From Nipponacmea schrenckii (Eukaryota; Mollusca; Gastropoda; Lottiidae): a stretch of DNA of 64,000 nt. Shown here in pieces: positions 47,976 through 58,574 of the stretch. The notes beneath the pieces were generated by a model. It did not search any database, had not been told where the DNA came from, and saw nothing but the letters and a program-made list of their open reading frames with translations. The stretch covers positions 744,001 through 808,000 of the forward strand of contig JAUJPP010000012.1 in assembly GCA_030562195.1 (NCBI GenBank). Reading direction: 5' to 3'. The stretch's first letter is position 1. The number at the start of each line of letters is the position of its first letter. The translations under genes and the position numbers were made by a program.

Positions 47976-48276
47976 ATAAATTTGCGACAAATTGGGACGA
48001 TTTCCACTGACAAATTGAAATTTTTCGACATATTGGGACGATTTCTATTGACAAATTTAAATTTTGTGTCCAATTGGGACGATATTTAGTGACATTTTCA
48101 AATTTTTCGACAAATCGGGAAGATATCCAGTGACAAATTGAAATTTTGCGACAAATCGGGACGATTTCTAGTGACAAATTGAAATTTTGCGACAAATCGG
48201 GACGATATCTTGTGACAAATCGGGACAATTCAGAAAAATGACACATTGGGACGAAATGACAAATCGGGACGGAACA
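47976..48276 (-). repeat. 41-bp repeats, right end of foldback-like element
   Basis: About seven units of GGGACGATTTC(T/C)A-type sequence run inverted relative to the left array and finish in the perfect inverted end. The right array is roughly half the length of the left one. Confidence 0.85.
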
Positions 48277-48850
48277 GGCCATCCTGGAAATTGATTCTGT
48301 CAAAATCTACTATCTCAATTTTCAGCATTATCACACTCAGATTTTTTTCTTAAATCTTAAATGAGGTATGTCGTACACATTCTAAAACCATATAAAAAAC
48401 ATTCACGAATTTTATTAGTTTTTTGTTTGTTTTTAAAGTGAAAAACTAGAGAATAAACTAACAATTTTAAAAATTAGTATTCTACTTTTTACTTGTAATA
48501 ACTTTATAATGATAAATAGTACTAAATGATATCTGATAACCTATAATAAATAGTTAATTCAACAATATTTCAGTGTAAAATTGTAATTTTTCCTTCAAAA
48601 ACAAACACAATTTTTAAATCTTTTCAACATCCAAAATTTTTGCTTCTAAAGGTTATGACGCCACGTCATTGTTTTACTATAACGTCCGCGTTATCAATAT
48701 AAAACAAAATGTGGCTAATTTTTATTGTCACTTTTAATTTAGGAGTCGAGTGGAACGGTCATAAAAGGTACGTTAGATTTGTGTTTCAAATTTTTGTTTC
48801 GAGTCTTTAGTTTTATATCAACTTTTGTTTGCAACAATATTGAAATTCTA
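48277..48850 (-). repeat. Module B remainder and module A, inverted
   Basis: From 48277 to about 48345 it is the end of module B, and from 48350 module A, matching 1255-1720 inverted. It contains the same AACGTCCGCG(T)TATC landmark near 48680. Confidence 0.8.
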
Positions 48851-48995
48851 TATACAATCATTATCATAATATTTTAGTGGAGTCCTGTATGAGCTTGTGC
48901 AGTGTGAATGTTGGCACATTGTAGTCATCAGTTCGCTCTAATGACTGCATCAACTCGTCACTAATTTTCACGTTCCTTTTTAAAAAGATTCTTGA
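48851..48995 (-). repeat. Module E
   Basis: About 145 bp (GGAGTCCTGTATGAGCTTGT, GTTCGCTCTAATGACTGC) recurs at 53850-54005. It occupies the place between A and C that the D array takes in other repeats. Confidence 0.75.
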
Positions 48996-49345
48996 CCATT
49001 TTCATAAAAGATTATTGACTTAAAGATTTACTGATTTTTGTCCTAAAAGTTAATTGATCATTGCCCTAATAGTTAATTGATCATTGCCTTAATAGTTTAC
49101 AGATAATTATCCTAAAAGCTTATTAATTATTGTCCTTCAACGTTAACTGCTCATTGCAGAAAATGCTTATTGATTACTGTCCTAAAAATTTACTGATCAT
49201 TGTCCTTATAGTGTACTGATCATTGCCCTAAAGGTTTATTGATTATTGACCTAAAAGCTTATTAATTATTGTCCTTAAAATTTACTAAGCATTGTCCTAT
49301 AATGTTATTTAAAGGGCTTTTTGTTTGTTAGCTTGGTAAACAGAT
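48996..49345 (-). repeat. Module C copy, inverted
   Basis: Roughly fourteen variants of 'gatcattgccctaatagttta' are present. Its first 100 bases match 55330-55459. The junction GACCATTTTCATAAAAG at about 48994-49010 is the empty site for the Helentron-like element at 54006. Confidence 0.8.
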
Positions 49346-49387
49346 TTTAGCCTATCGAAAGGCGTGATAGAAATTGTAAAAGTGTAC

Positions 49388-50466
49388 TTAAGGGGGTTGA
49401 CAACCTTATTGTTCGAAGTGTATTTCAATCAAGAAACGTATTAAGTTTATATCCATTCTATTTGGCATTAAAAGAAACTCATCTAGTAAAAATTTTAGCT
49501 CAATCGCTTCAGTAGTTCGTCTGATATCCGTCCGTGAAGATAATCTATTTATAGAACAAAACGGGGTATTCCTCTATGTAGACGTACAAATTACGTTGTC
49601 AGTTGACATTTGTGATTACAACGTCATCGGCTAAATAAACATTCTCTACGTTTGCCGGTCAGTTATTGTTAATATCGGCACGCGAAGTAAGAGTTTGTGT
49701 ATCGGGGGAATCCAGAAGTCACGTGATGCCCCATAAATCTTTACGTCACATGTAAACAAAGAAAATTTTATGATTGGTGGGTAGGGGTGTTTTGACATGT
49801 GCTAATCCATTGTTTTAGCACTCCAATTGTGTGGATATCGGTGCATATCGATGCCTAAAAGGTGCTTAAAGATTTCTACAGCATGAAAGACAATCTTTTA
49901 ACAACATGGTCGTTAATTACGTAAGGTTTACATGTGTTTGCAAAATGTTGAAAAAAAAAAGCCATTTTTCCAAAAGCATATTCGCTTACAATTTATCCGA
50001 TTTTTACAAACTTTGGCTTCAGCTAAAGCTTACGATGTCCTCTATAACTTTACGTTGGCTTTTTTTTTTTATAAAATGAATAGTTTTTTAAAAATTCAAT
50101 TTTTCGTAAATGCACTCGCAAAATTTTGATTTCTATCAATATCTTCAAAACAAAACAAAATTTTCCAAAAAGCCAACGTAATTTTGTAGAGATACATGTA
50201 GACTTGCGTTGTGCAAAATTTCAACCTTCTATATTAAATAGCCTAGTAGATATGCTAATTTTAAGGGAATAATTGACGTTTTTTTCGTTCATCTTTCATA
50301 CCCTATTTGTTAAAGTTGAAATGTCATAAAGAAATAAATTTTATATTTTTGGATAGCTGAAAGTCCCCTCTTTCCATGGATATTTAAATATTTCAGATAG
50401 GTGGAAAAGAAGTGGTTGAAATCGTCTATTTTTTGTACATAGGTTTAGGGTTGTCAACCCCCTTAA
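49388..50466. mobile_element. TTAA-flanked MITE, piggyBac-like
   Basis: The element runs from TTAA at 49388-49391 to TTAA at 50463-50466. Just inside, GGGGGTTGACAACC at the left is matched by GGTTGTCAACCCCC at the right, a perfect 14-bp terminal inverted repeat that itself contains the palindrome GGTTGACAACC. Without the insert the flanks join as GTGTACTTAATGGAAAACCC, which fits the order in the copy at 14820-14850 inverted. An exact TTAA duplication is the hallmark of the piggyBac superfamily. The 1.05-kb interior has no transposase; a 65-codon stretch at 49932-50129 is A/T-driven. The terminal G run is not the usual piggyBac CCC start, so the family is provisional. Confidence 0.75.
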
Positions 50467-50800
50467 TGGAAAACCCTCTATGAAAGACTTGCGCCTTGGT
50501 ACTTCTGTAGCACCTCTGCGTTTGGACAAACAACAACAGACCAAGACAACATGCCAAGATAAGCGACAAACAAACAACATCATCAGATCACAGACAACAC
50601 GCCGAGACCAACGACAAACAAAAAACACTCCAAAAAAAAAACCAACAATTTAAAAATTGGTGTTTTACTTTTAACGTTTATAATGATAAATAATACTCAA
50701 TGATATCTGATAACCTATAATAAATAGTTAATTCATCAATACTTCAGTTTTAAATTGTAATTATTCCTCCAAAAACAAACACAATTTTAAACATTTATAA
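50467..50800 (-). repeat. Shortened modules B and A, inverted
   Basis: The stretch 50467-50640 matches part of B (CTCTATGAAAGACTTGCGCC), with two copies of a GACAAACAAACAAC-type segment, and 50640-50800 is the inner part of A. Both are truncated relative to the copies at 52810-53840. Confidence 0.7.
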
Positions 50801-52640
50801 TTTTCTAGGTAGATACAGTAGTATTACATGTCAATCTATGCTGTCTTTAATATCAATTATTGTACTTGCAAATAAGTAAACTGTCCGTTGACGGACCATA
50901 AATGGTATGGGGTAATATTTTTTTTATTGTCTGTCAACAATAATTATGCACATCTAGAAATGATAAGTCATAAACAAAGACTGGTTACTATTTTCTAAGT
51001 AGATAAAGTAGTATTAGATGTCAATCTATGCTGTGTTCAATATCACCTATTCTACATGAAAATATGTAAACTGTTCGTTGACTGACCATAATATGTATGG
51101 GGTATTATTTCTACTATTGTCTGTCAACAATATTTATGCACATTTAGAAATGATAAGTCATAAACAAAGACTGGTTACTACTTTCTAGGTAGATAGAGTG
51201 GTATTTCATGTCTATCTATGCCTTGTTCAATACCACTTATTCGATTTGAAAATATTTAAACTGTTCGTTGACGGACCATAGTAGGAATGAGGTAATACTT
51301 TAGCGATTGTCTGTCAACAATATTTATGTACATCTAGATATGATAAGTCATAAACAAAGACTGGTAACTATTTTCTAGGTAGGTAAAGTGATATTTGAAG
51401 TCAATCTATGATATGTTCAATACCACTTATTCAATTTGAAAATATGTAAACTGTTCTTTGACGGACCATAGTAGGAATGGGGTAATATTTTAGCGATTGT
51501 CTGTTAACAATATTTATACACATTTAGATATGATAACTCATGAACAAAGACTGGTTACTATTTTCTAGGTAGATAAAGTAGTATTAGATGTCAATCTATG
51601 CTGTTTTCAATATTACCTATTCTACATGCAAATATGTAAACTGTTCGTTGACTGACTATAATATGTATTAGGTATTATTTCTACTATTGACTATCAACAA
51701 TATTTATACACATATGATAAGTCATGAACAAAGACTGGTTACTATTTTCTAGGTAGATAAAGTAGTATTAGATGTCAATCTATGCTGTTTTCAATATCAC
51801 CTATTCTACATTCAAATATGTAAACTGTTCGTTGATGGACCATAGTTTGTTAGGGGTATTATTTCTACTACTGACTGTTAACAATATTTATACACATATG
51901 AGTCATGAACAAAGACAGGTTACTATTTTCTAAGTAGATAAAGTACTATTAGATGTCAATCTATGCTGTTTTCAATATCACCTATTCTACATTCAAATAT
52001 GTAAACTGTTCGTTGATGGACCATAGTTTGTAAGGGGTATTATTTCTACTATTGTCTGTCAACAATATTTATGCACATTTAGAAATGATAGGTTATGAAC
52101 AAAGACTGGTTACTATTTTCTAAGTAGATAAAGTAGTATTAGACGTCAATCTATGCTGTTTTCAATATCACCTATTCTACATGCAAATATGTAAACTGTT
52201 CGTTGACTGACCATAATATGTATTGGGTATTATTTCTACTATTGTCTGTCAACAATATTTATACACATTTAGAAATGATAAGTCATGAACAAAGACTGTT
52301 TACGATTTTCTAGGTAGATAAAGTCATATTAGATGTCAATCTATGCTGTTTTCAATATCACCTATTCTACATGCAAATATATAAACTGTTCGTTGACTGA
52401 CCATAATATGTATTGGGTATTATTTCTACTATTGTCTGTCAACAATATTTATGCATATCTCGAAATGATAAGTCATAAACAAGGACTGGTCATAAACAAG
52501 GACTAGTTACTACTTTCTAAGTAGAAATATTTTAGCTATTGTCAACAATATTTATTCACATCTAGAGAAGTTAAGTCATAAACAAAGACTGGCTACTACT
52601 TTTTAGGTAGATAAAGAAGTGTTTGATGTCAATCTATGAT
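50800..52640 (-). repeat. Module D: 186-bp tandem array, about 10 units
   Basis: The landmark TGTCAATCTATGCTG recurs at about 50830, 51018, 51209, 51401, 51590, 51771, 51955, 52147 and 52337, with the last at 52630. It is inverted relative to 15165-16145. Adjacent units from 51540 on are more alike than the units before, which suggests a recent local expansion. Confidence 0.9.
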
Positions 52641-52809
52641 ATGTTCAATTACTGATCAGTGCCTATCGTTTTTTGTCCTTAAAAGTTATTGAGTATTGTG
52701 CTATAAGTTTATTCGCCTATTGATTTTTGTCCTTCAAGGCTTACTGATCACTTCCGTAAAATGTTATTTGTAAAGGTTTTTGTTCCTAAACATGAATTCA
52801 CCTTGGTAA
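52641..52809 (-). repeat. Module C copy, inverted
   Basis: Short repeats such as TTACTGATCA and CCTTAAAAGTTATTGA match 14850-15160 inverted. Confidence 0.75.
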
Positions 52810-53290
52810 GCAGAATTAGAATGGAAAACCATCTATGAAAGACTTGCGCCTAAGGTACATCTGTAGCACTTCTGTGATTGGAATCTAAACCTCATAGTTG
52901 CGGCTAGTTGCCACCAGAAACACCCCGCTCCCATAAAGTCTGGCCTCTTATGATTAAGTACATCTTTAAAAGATGTAAAGAATATCATGATTTGAATAAT
53001 ACTCAAACTGTAAATGTACATAAAGCAATTAACACCACCACCACGGATAGACCACTCTACTTCTCAACCCCCAGCCACAAACAGGAACTCCAACAAACAA
53101 CAAAACAGATAAAAAAATATAGAACAACAAACAAACAAGCGCATAGCAAAAGCCGACATCTACAAATCGCCAAACCAGCGACATACAACATTAGACCAAA
53201 GACAACACGCAATAACCAACGAAAAAATAAAAATAAATAAATAAAAAAAAAACATAGACCAAATACTAAGCACAAGTGGACATCCTGGAA
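52810..53290 (-). repeat. Module B copy with plus-strand 110-codon frame
   Basis: This is the full module B, uninterrupted, and the empty-site reference for the foldback-like element (CACAAGTGGACATCCTGG near 53273). The plus-strand frame 52908-53240 (MPPETPRSHKVWPLMIKYIF) mirrors 14745-14419. Confidence 0.75.
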
Positions 53291-54005
53291 AATGATTCTG
53301 TCAAAATCTACTATCTCAATTTTCAGCATTTTCACAATCAGATTTTCTTAAATCTTAAATCAGGTATGTGTTACACATTCTAAAACCATATAAAAACATC
53401 CACGAATTTTATTAGCTTTTAGTTTGTTTTTAAAGTTAAAAACTAGAGAATAAACTAACAATTTTAAAAATATAGTATTCTACTTTTAACTTGTAATTAA
53501 TTTATAATTATAAATAGTACTAAATGATATCTGATAACCTATAATAAATAGTTAATTCAACAATATTTCAGTGTAAAATTGTAATTTTTCCTTCAAAAAC
53601 AAACACAATTTTTAAATATTTTCAACATCTAAAATTTTTGCTTCTAAAGGTTATGACGTCACGTCATTGTTTTACTATAACGTCCGCGTTATCAATATAA
53701 AACAAAATGTGGCTAATTTTTATTGTCACTTTTAATTTAGGAGTCGAGTGGAACGGTCATAAAAGGTACGTTACATTTGTGTTTCAAATTTTTGTTTCGA
53801 GTCTTTAGTTTTATTTCAACTTTAGTTAGCAACACTATTGAAAGTCTAAACTCGTATACAATCATTATCATAATATTTTAGTGGAGTCCTATATGAGCTT
53901 GTGCAGTGTGAATGTTGGCACATTGTAGTCATAAGTTCGCTCTAATGACTGCATCAATTCGTCACTAAATTTCACGTTCCTTTTCAAAAAGCATTTTTGA
54001 CCATT
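53291..54005 (-). repeat. Modules A and E, inverted
   Basis: A spans about 53300-53840 and E about 53850-54005. They match 48350-48995 in the same order. The run is interrupted at 54006 by the Helentron-like element. Confidence 0.8.
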
Positions 54006-55329
54006 TTTATACGCCCACATGGAAATGTGGACGTATATTGTCGTCGCCTCTGTCCGTCCGTCCGTCCGTCCGTCCGTCCGTCCACATTTGTTGTATCCAC
54101 AATAGAAGCTACAGTTTTATCCGATCTTAATGAGACTTGGTATACATGTATAAATTGATGATATCTCGGTCAAGTTCGAAAATGGAAATTATTGCATGAA
54201 CGGTTTTTGAGTTATTGCACTTGACTTTGTAAAAACGCGTCAAATTTGGGTTGTATCCACAATAGAGGCTACAGTTTTTATCCGATCTTAATGAAACTTG
54301 GTATACATGTATATATTGATGATATCTCTGTCAAGTTCGAACATGGAAATTTTCGCATGAACGATTTTTGAGTAATTTTCTTTGATTTAGTAAAAACGCG
54401 TCAAATTTGGGTTGTATCCACAATAGAAGCTACAGTTTTTATCCGATCTTAATGAAACTTGGTATACATGTATATATTGATGATATCTCGGTCAAGTTCG
54501 AAAATAGAAATTATCGAATGAATGGATTTTGAGTTATTGCCCTTGATTTAGTAAAAACGCGTCAAATTTGGGTTGTATCCACAATAGAAGCTACAGTTTT
54601 TATCCGATCTTAATGAAACTTGGTATACATGTATATATTGATGATATCTCGGTCAAGTTCGAAAATGGAAATTTTTGAATGAACGGATTTTGAGTTATTG
54701 TCCTTGTCTTAGTAAAAACGCGTCAAATTTGGGTTGTATCCACCATATAGGCTAAAGTTTTTATCAGAAATTCAAATTTGACGATTTTTTGATGAATAGT
54801 TTGAGTAATTGCCCTTGACTAAGTAAAATTGCGTAAAAATTCATTTTCTGTAGACACTATAGAAGCTACAATTATCTATCGATTTTAATGTAACTTGGAA
54901 TGAGCATTGGAATTGATAAGAGGGCGGTCAAGTTCGATTAGGACGATTTTGCGATAATCAGTTTTGGAGTAATTGCCCCTGCTTCCATATTTTTTGTAGA
55001 CAAAAAAGAAGCTACAATTTTCAATGGATTTAAATGAAAGTTGGTGGGAGCATTGGAATTGATAAGACGACGGTCAAGTTCTAATTTGAAGATTTTTCGA
55101 TGAACAGTTTTTTAGTTATTGCCCTTGACTTAGTAAGATGGCGTCAACATTTTATTGTGGGTTCAATAGAAGCTACAATTTTCAATGGATTTTGATGAAA
55201 CTTGGTGTTTTTGAGATTTTGCCCTTGACTTCAATATCCATTTAGTGAATGTTTTTGAGTCATTGCTCTATTTATTTTTCAAATTCAATGCTGCCAGTGG
55301 GCGTATGTTACCTTGCCTGTCAAGCTATA
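54006..55329 (+). mobile_element. Helentron-like element with hairpin, (TCCG)n and 160-bp repeats
   Basis: The left end is TTTATACGCCCACAT, which pairs with ATGTGGACGTATA just inside to make an imperfect hairpin (54008-54038). A (GTCC)n run follows at 54051-54087, then about four close units of 160 bp (ACAATAGAAGCTACAG at 54100, 54257, 54420 and 54583) and several diverged ones to about 55250. The right end reads GTGGGCGTATGTTACCTTGC and CTGTCAAGCTATA; GTGGGCGTAT is a subterminal inverted match to the left ATACGCCCAC. The paralogous empty site GACCATTTTCATAAAAG at 48994 places the insertion within a T run without a clear target duplication. Non-autonomous Helentrons and the bivalve 'pearl' type have this plan of hairpin, microsatellite and central repeats. 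No Rep/helicase is present. Confidence 0.65.
54051..54087 (+). repeat. (GTCC)n microsatellite
   Basis: Nine consecutive GTCC units sit between the terminal hairpin and the central repeats of the Helentron-like element. The inverted partial copy at 17128-17150 has a shorter run. Confidence 0.95.
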
Positions 55330-55459
55330 TTCATAAAAGATTATTGACTTAAAGATTTACTGATTTTTGTCCTAATAGTTTACTGATCATTGCCTTAATA
55401 GTTTACAGATCATTATCCTAAAAGCTTATTAATTATTGTCCTTAAAGGTTACTGATTAT
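55330..55459 (-). repeat. Module C, cut by assembly gap
   Basis: It starts TTCATAAAAGATTATTGACT and matches 49001-49135. It runs into the N gap. Confidence 0.8.
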
Positions 55460-55959
55460 NNNNNNNNNNNNNNNNNNNNNNNNNNNNNNNNNNNNNNNNN
55501 NNNNNNNNNNNNNNNNNNNNNNNNNNNNNNNNNNNNNNNNNNNNNNNNNNNNNNNNNNNNNNNNNNNNNNNNNNNNNNNNNNNNNNNNNNNNNNNNNNNN
55601 NNNNNNNNNNNNNNNNNNNNNNNNNNNNNNNNNNNNNNNNNNNNNNNNNNNNNNNNNNNNNNNNNNNNNNNNNNNNNNNNNNNNNNNNNNNNNNNNNNNN
55701 NNNNNNNNNNNNNNNNNNNNNNNNNNNNNNNNNNNNNNNNNNNNNNNNNNNNNNNNNNNNNNNNNNNNNNNNNNNNNNNNNNNNNNNNNNNNNNNNNNNN
55801 NNNNNNNNNNNNNNNNNNNNNNNNNNNNNNNNNNNNNNNNNNNNNNNNNNNNNNNNNNNNNNNNNNNNNNNNNNNNNNNNNNNNNNNNNNNNNNNNNNNN
55901 NNNNNNNNNNNNNNNNNNNNNNNNNNNNNNNNNNNNNNNNNNNNNNNNNNNNNNNNNNN
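55460..55959. other. Assembly gap (500 N)
   Basis: Exactly 500 N lie between module C and a Jockey-like LINE. The 5' part of that LINE may lie in the missing sequence. Confidence 0.95.
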
Positions 55960-57936
55960 TATTTACTTCCATCTTACAAGATATTTCGGTTCAGGCGATT
56001 CTCAAAACCTCGGCAACTCCAAAACGATTTAATAAACCATGGTTTAATGAAGACTGTAAGACGGCATTGAAAGAACGTAATTGTGCTTTACGACTGCTTG
56101 AACGTGCCCCTTCCGATGACAACATGGCCTCTTTTCGCATTACACGGGCCAAGGCCAGACGGACTATCCGTCAGGCAAAGAGGTCGTCATGGCAGGAGTA
56201 TGTTTCAAGGATCAACAGTCGTACGTCTTCCAAATCAGTCTGGGATAGGATTCATAGGATCAAGGGTAAAGCAGATACAATATCTGTGAACCATCTAGAA
56301 GTAGATGGCTCAACACTCACCACACTTCCAGATATTGATAATTCTTTGGGAAGTAATTTTTCCTTTAATTCATCCTCAAACTTTTCCTCTGATGCTTTCC
56401 AGAGAGTCCGTCTCCGGGAAGAGAGGAAAAGATTAAATTTTACATCTAAAAATTAGGAATATTACAACGAAAAATGTACTATATCTGAACTTAAGTATTC
56501 TTTAAAACAGGCCCATGATACAGCTACTGGGCCTGACGATATTCATTATCAGATCCTTAAACATCTTCCTTATCCAACCTTAAAAAAACTTTTATTTATA
56601 TTTAACCAGATTTGGGATGACGGTGTCTTTCCTCCTTCGTGGAGGATTGCTACAATTATTCCCATCCCTAAACCTGGTAAGGATCCTACGAATCCTACTA
56701 ATTATCGCCCTATTGCATTGACCAGCTGCATTTGTAAAACCATGGAACGGATGATCAATAGAAGGCTCGTTTGGCACCTTGAGTCAAACAATCTTCTTAC
56801 TTACCTCCAATGTGGATTTCGGTCCCAAAGGAGCACTCTTGATCATCTCGTTAGATGACACTACTTGGAGATATGGCATTCTTCGTGATCTCTTTGACTT
56901 CGGTCTGAGAGGAAGATTGCCATTATTTATCTCCAATTTCCTACATGATAGGACGTTTAAGGTACGACTCGGCTCCATTTTTTCAGATCATTTTCCTCAG
57001 GATAATGGAGTTCCACAGGGTAGCATATTATCCGTTACCCTTTTTCCATCAAAATAAATTACATCACGTTGTGCCTTAGACGGGGGGTTGATGGCTCTCT
57101 GTATGTTGATGACTTTCAGATGTGTTACAGTTCTATTAACATGCAGACGATCGAGCGTCAGTTGCAGCTTTGCTTATGGGCAACTGACAATGGATTTCGA
57201 TTTTCGAAATCCAAGACCGTCTGCATGCATTTCTGTAAACGAAGAGGTTTGCACCTTGACCCAGTGCTACGTTTTGACAATGCTGTCGTTCCTGTTGTAC
57301 AGGAATTTAAATTCCTTGGTCTGACTTTTGACAGCAAGCTTTCTTTTCGTCCACATATTAAAATCCTCAAGAACCCTCAACGTACTGAGAGTCTTATCTA
57401 ACACTGACTGGGGAGCTGACCGTAAGGTCCTCCTCCGATTGTATCGAGCTTTGGTTCGATCTAAGCTCGATTATGGGTGCCAGGTGTATGGTTCAGCCCG
57501 TCCATCGTATCTCAAAGAGCTTGATACCATACACCACCAAGGACTAAGAATCAGTCTAGGAGCTTTTCGCACAACTCCAGTTGAAAGTCTGTACGTCGAG
57601 GCTTACGAACCCTCATTGTACGACAGACGTGACAGACTTTCACTTCAGTATGCTATAAAAGTAGCAGCTTTACCATACCATCCGGCTCATCGCCCCGTAT
57701 TTAGTCCTTATTTTGAGCAAATGTATATGGCTAAGCCTCGTGCAATTTCTTCTTTTGGAGTCCGCATTCAACCTCTTATGTCAGCGGCTGGTATCAGTCA
57801 CGACAGTAATGCGGACTTCATAATTGTTAGCGCAGGATTAATCAACCTGTCAGGTTTTACTGTAGTCTGCAGTCCTTTGATGAAGGGAGGTAATTTGGTA
57901 GACTTGATTGTCTTTACATGTATTTTACTGTTTTAA
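55960..57936 (+). pseudogene. Jockey-like LINE ORF2, decayed
   Basis: The product is spread over several frames. Linker: FNKPWFNEDCKTALKERN, TRAKARRTIRQAKRSSWQEY and KSVWDRIHRIKGKA, with a stop at 56454. RT: QAHDTATGPDDIHYQILKHL, NPTNYRPIALTSCICKTME and LQCGFRSQRSTLDHLV. A deletion near 56855 removes the motif A block, after which another frame gives DTTWRYGILRDLFDFGLRG and NGVPQGSILSVTLF (motif B). Motif C is GSLYVDDFQMCYSS at about 57102, then FRFSKSKTVCMHF and the thumb FKFLGLTFDSKLSFRPHI. The C-terminal part KVLLRLYRALVRSKLDYGCQ and GAFRTTPVESLYVEA runs to 57936. The WFNEDC and KLDYGCQVYGSA motifs are typical of Jockey-clade elements. The endonuclease is missing, lost in or before the gap. 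Confidence 0.9.
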
Positions 57937-58574
57937 ATGAGTCTGGATAATCTCATCTTTTCCTGAAGCACATTTTTGTTAGTTCTAAGATAGACGCTAC
58001 TAATTTTATCCTTTTATGATTATTTCAAGATAGGGAACCTTCAACATGTTCGTAAGTGTTAAGATTATTAATCAAGACGCGATTTATGTGATTTATGTAT
58101 GATGTCCACTTATTTGCATAACTTTATGTGTATGTAATAGGCCTATGCAAGAATTGTTCTGGAAATTATGACCGGAAGATCAGTTGCCATTGTCAGAGCG
58201 CAGTTATGTCCCTTGTGTCGTCTGCTAATGGATGTCATTTGTTTATGTTTATATTTCATTACCAAGATTATATGACATGTATAAGATTGTTGTGCATTCA
58301 TGATTCGAATTATTATGTACACAAAAGCATTTGAAGTAAGATATTTATTTTTGTCTGAAGTCAATATGTTTTCTGTTTGTTTACAAATGTCATAATTTGT
58401 ATCTTTAGAAACAGGTTTAGTTTGATGTTAAGATATGATAAGATATGATAAGATTAAATATACCAAACAAGATAACCTCGTTTGTTCCATTGCCCTGTAA
58501 TCATTGAAGACTGGCGATTACATTAGTTTGAACATGGTCGTTTAATTTCTACTCTGAAGATAAATTACTGAAAG
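57937..58574 (+). mobile_element. Putative 5' LTR and leader of the BEL/Pao element
   Basis: This 640-bp interval between the Jockey-like pseudogene and gag should hold the 5' LTR and primer-binding site. A candidate primer site TGGCGATTACATTAG is at 58512. A short repeat ATATGATAAG occurs at about 58433-58452. I cannot fix the LTR start because only about 25 bases of the possible 3' LTR (from about 63976, TGTTTAAATG) lie in the window. Candidates such as 57930 and 58046 match it only loosely. Confidence 0.35.

Larger units (their letters stand above)
43388..48276. mobile_element. Foldback-like element with 42-bp perfect inverted ends
   Basis: The ends are perfect inverted repeats of 42 bp (43388-43429 and 48235-48276), outermost bases TGTTCCGTCCCGATTTGTC. 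Inward, both ends continue into arrays of a 41-bp unit containing CGTCCC-ATTTGTCGC, in opposite orientations. Comparison with the uninterrupted module B shows the insertion point; the flanks are GGTCA on the left and GGCCA on the right, consistent with a 5-bp target duplication with one change. Inside are two unique spacers, a 54-bp satellite and a Penelope-like fragment. No transposase is visible, so it is non-autonomous or decayed. Long ends built of tandem repeats are characteristic of foldback elements; the superfamily is unknown. Confidence 0.75.

Noticed and set aside
50341..50628. 95-codon minus-strand frame overlapping the right end of the MITE
   Set aside because: It crosses the MITE boundary into module B and shows no motif.
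57088..57324. Second open frame overlapping the Jockey-like RT motif C
   Set aside because: The overlapping frame carries the YVDD and thumb motifs, so this one is its shadow.
58046..58515. Exact coordinates for the BEL/Pao 5' LTR
   Set aside because: The few bases of 3' LTR in the window match neither candidate start well enough to define it.
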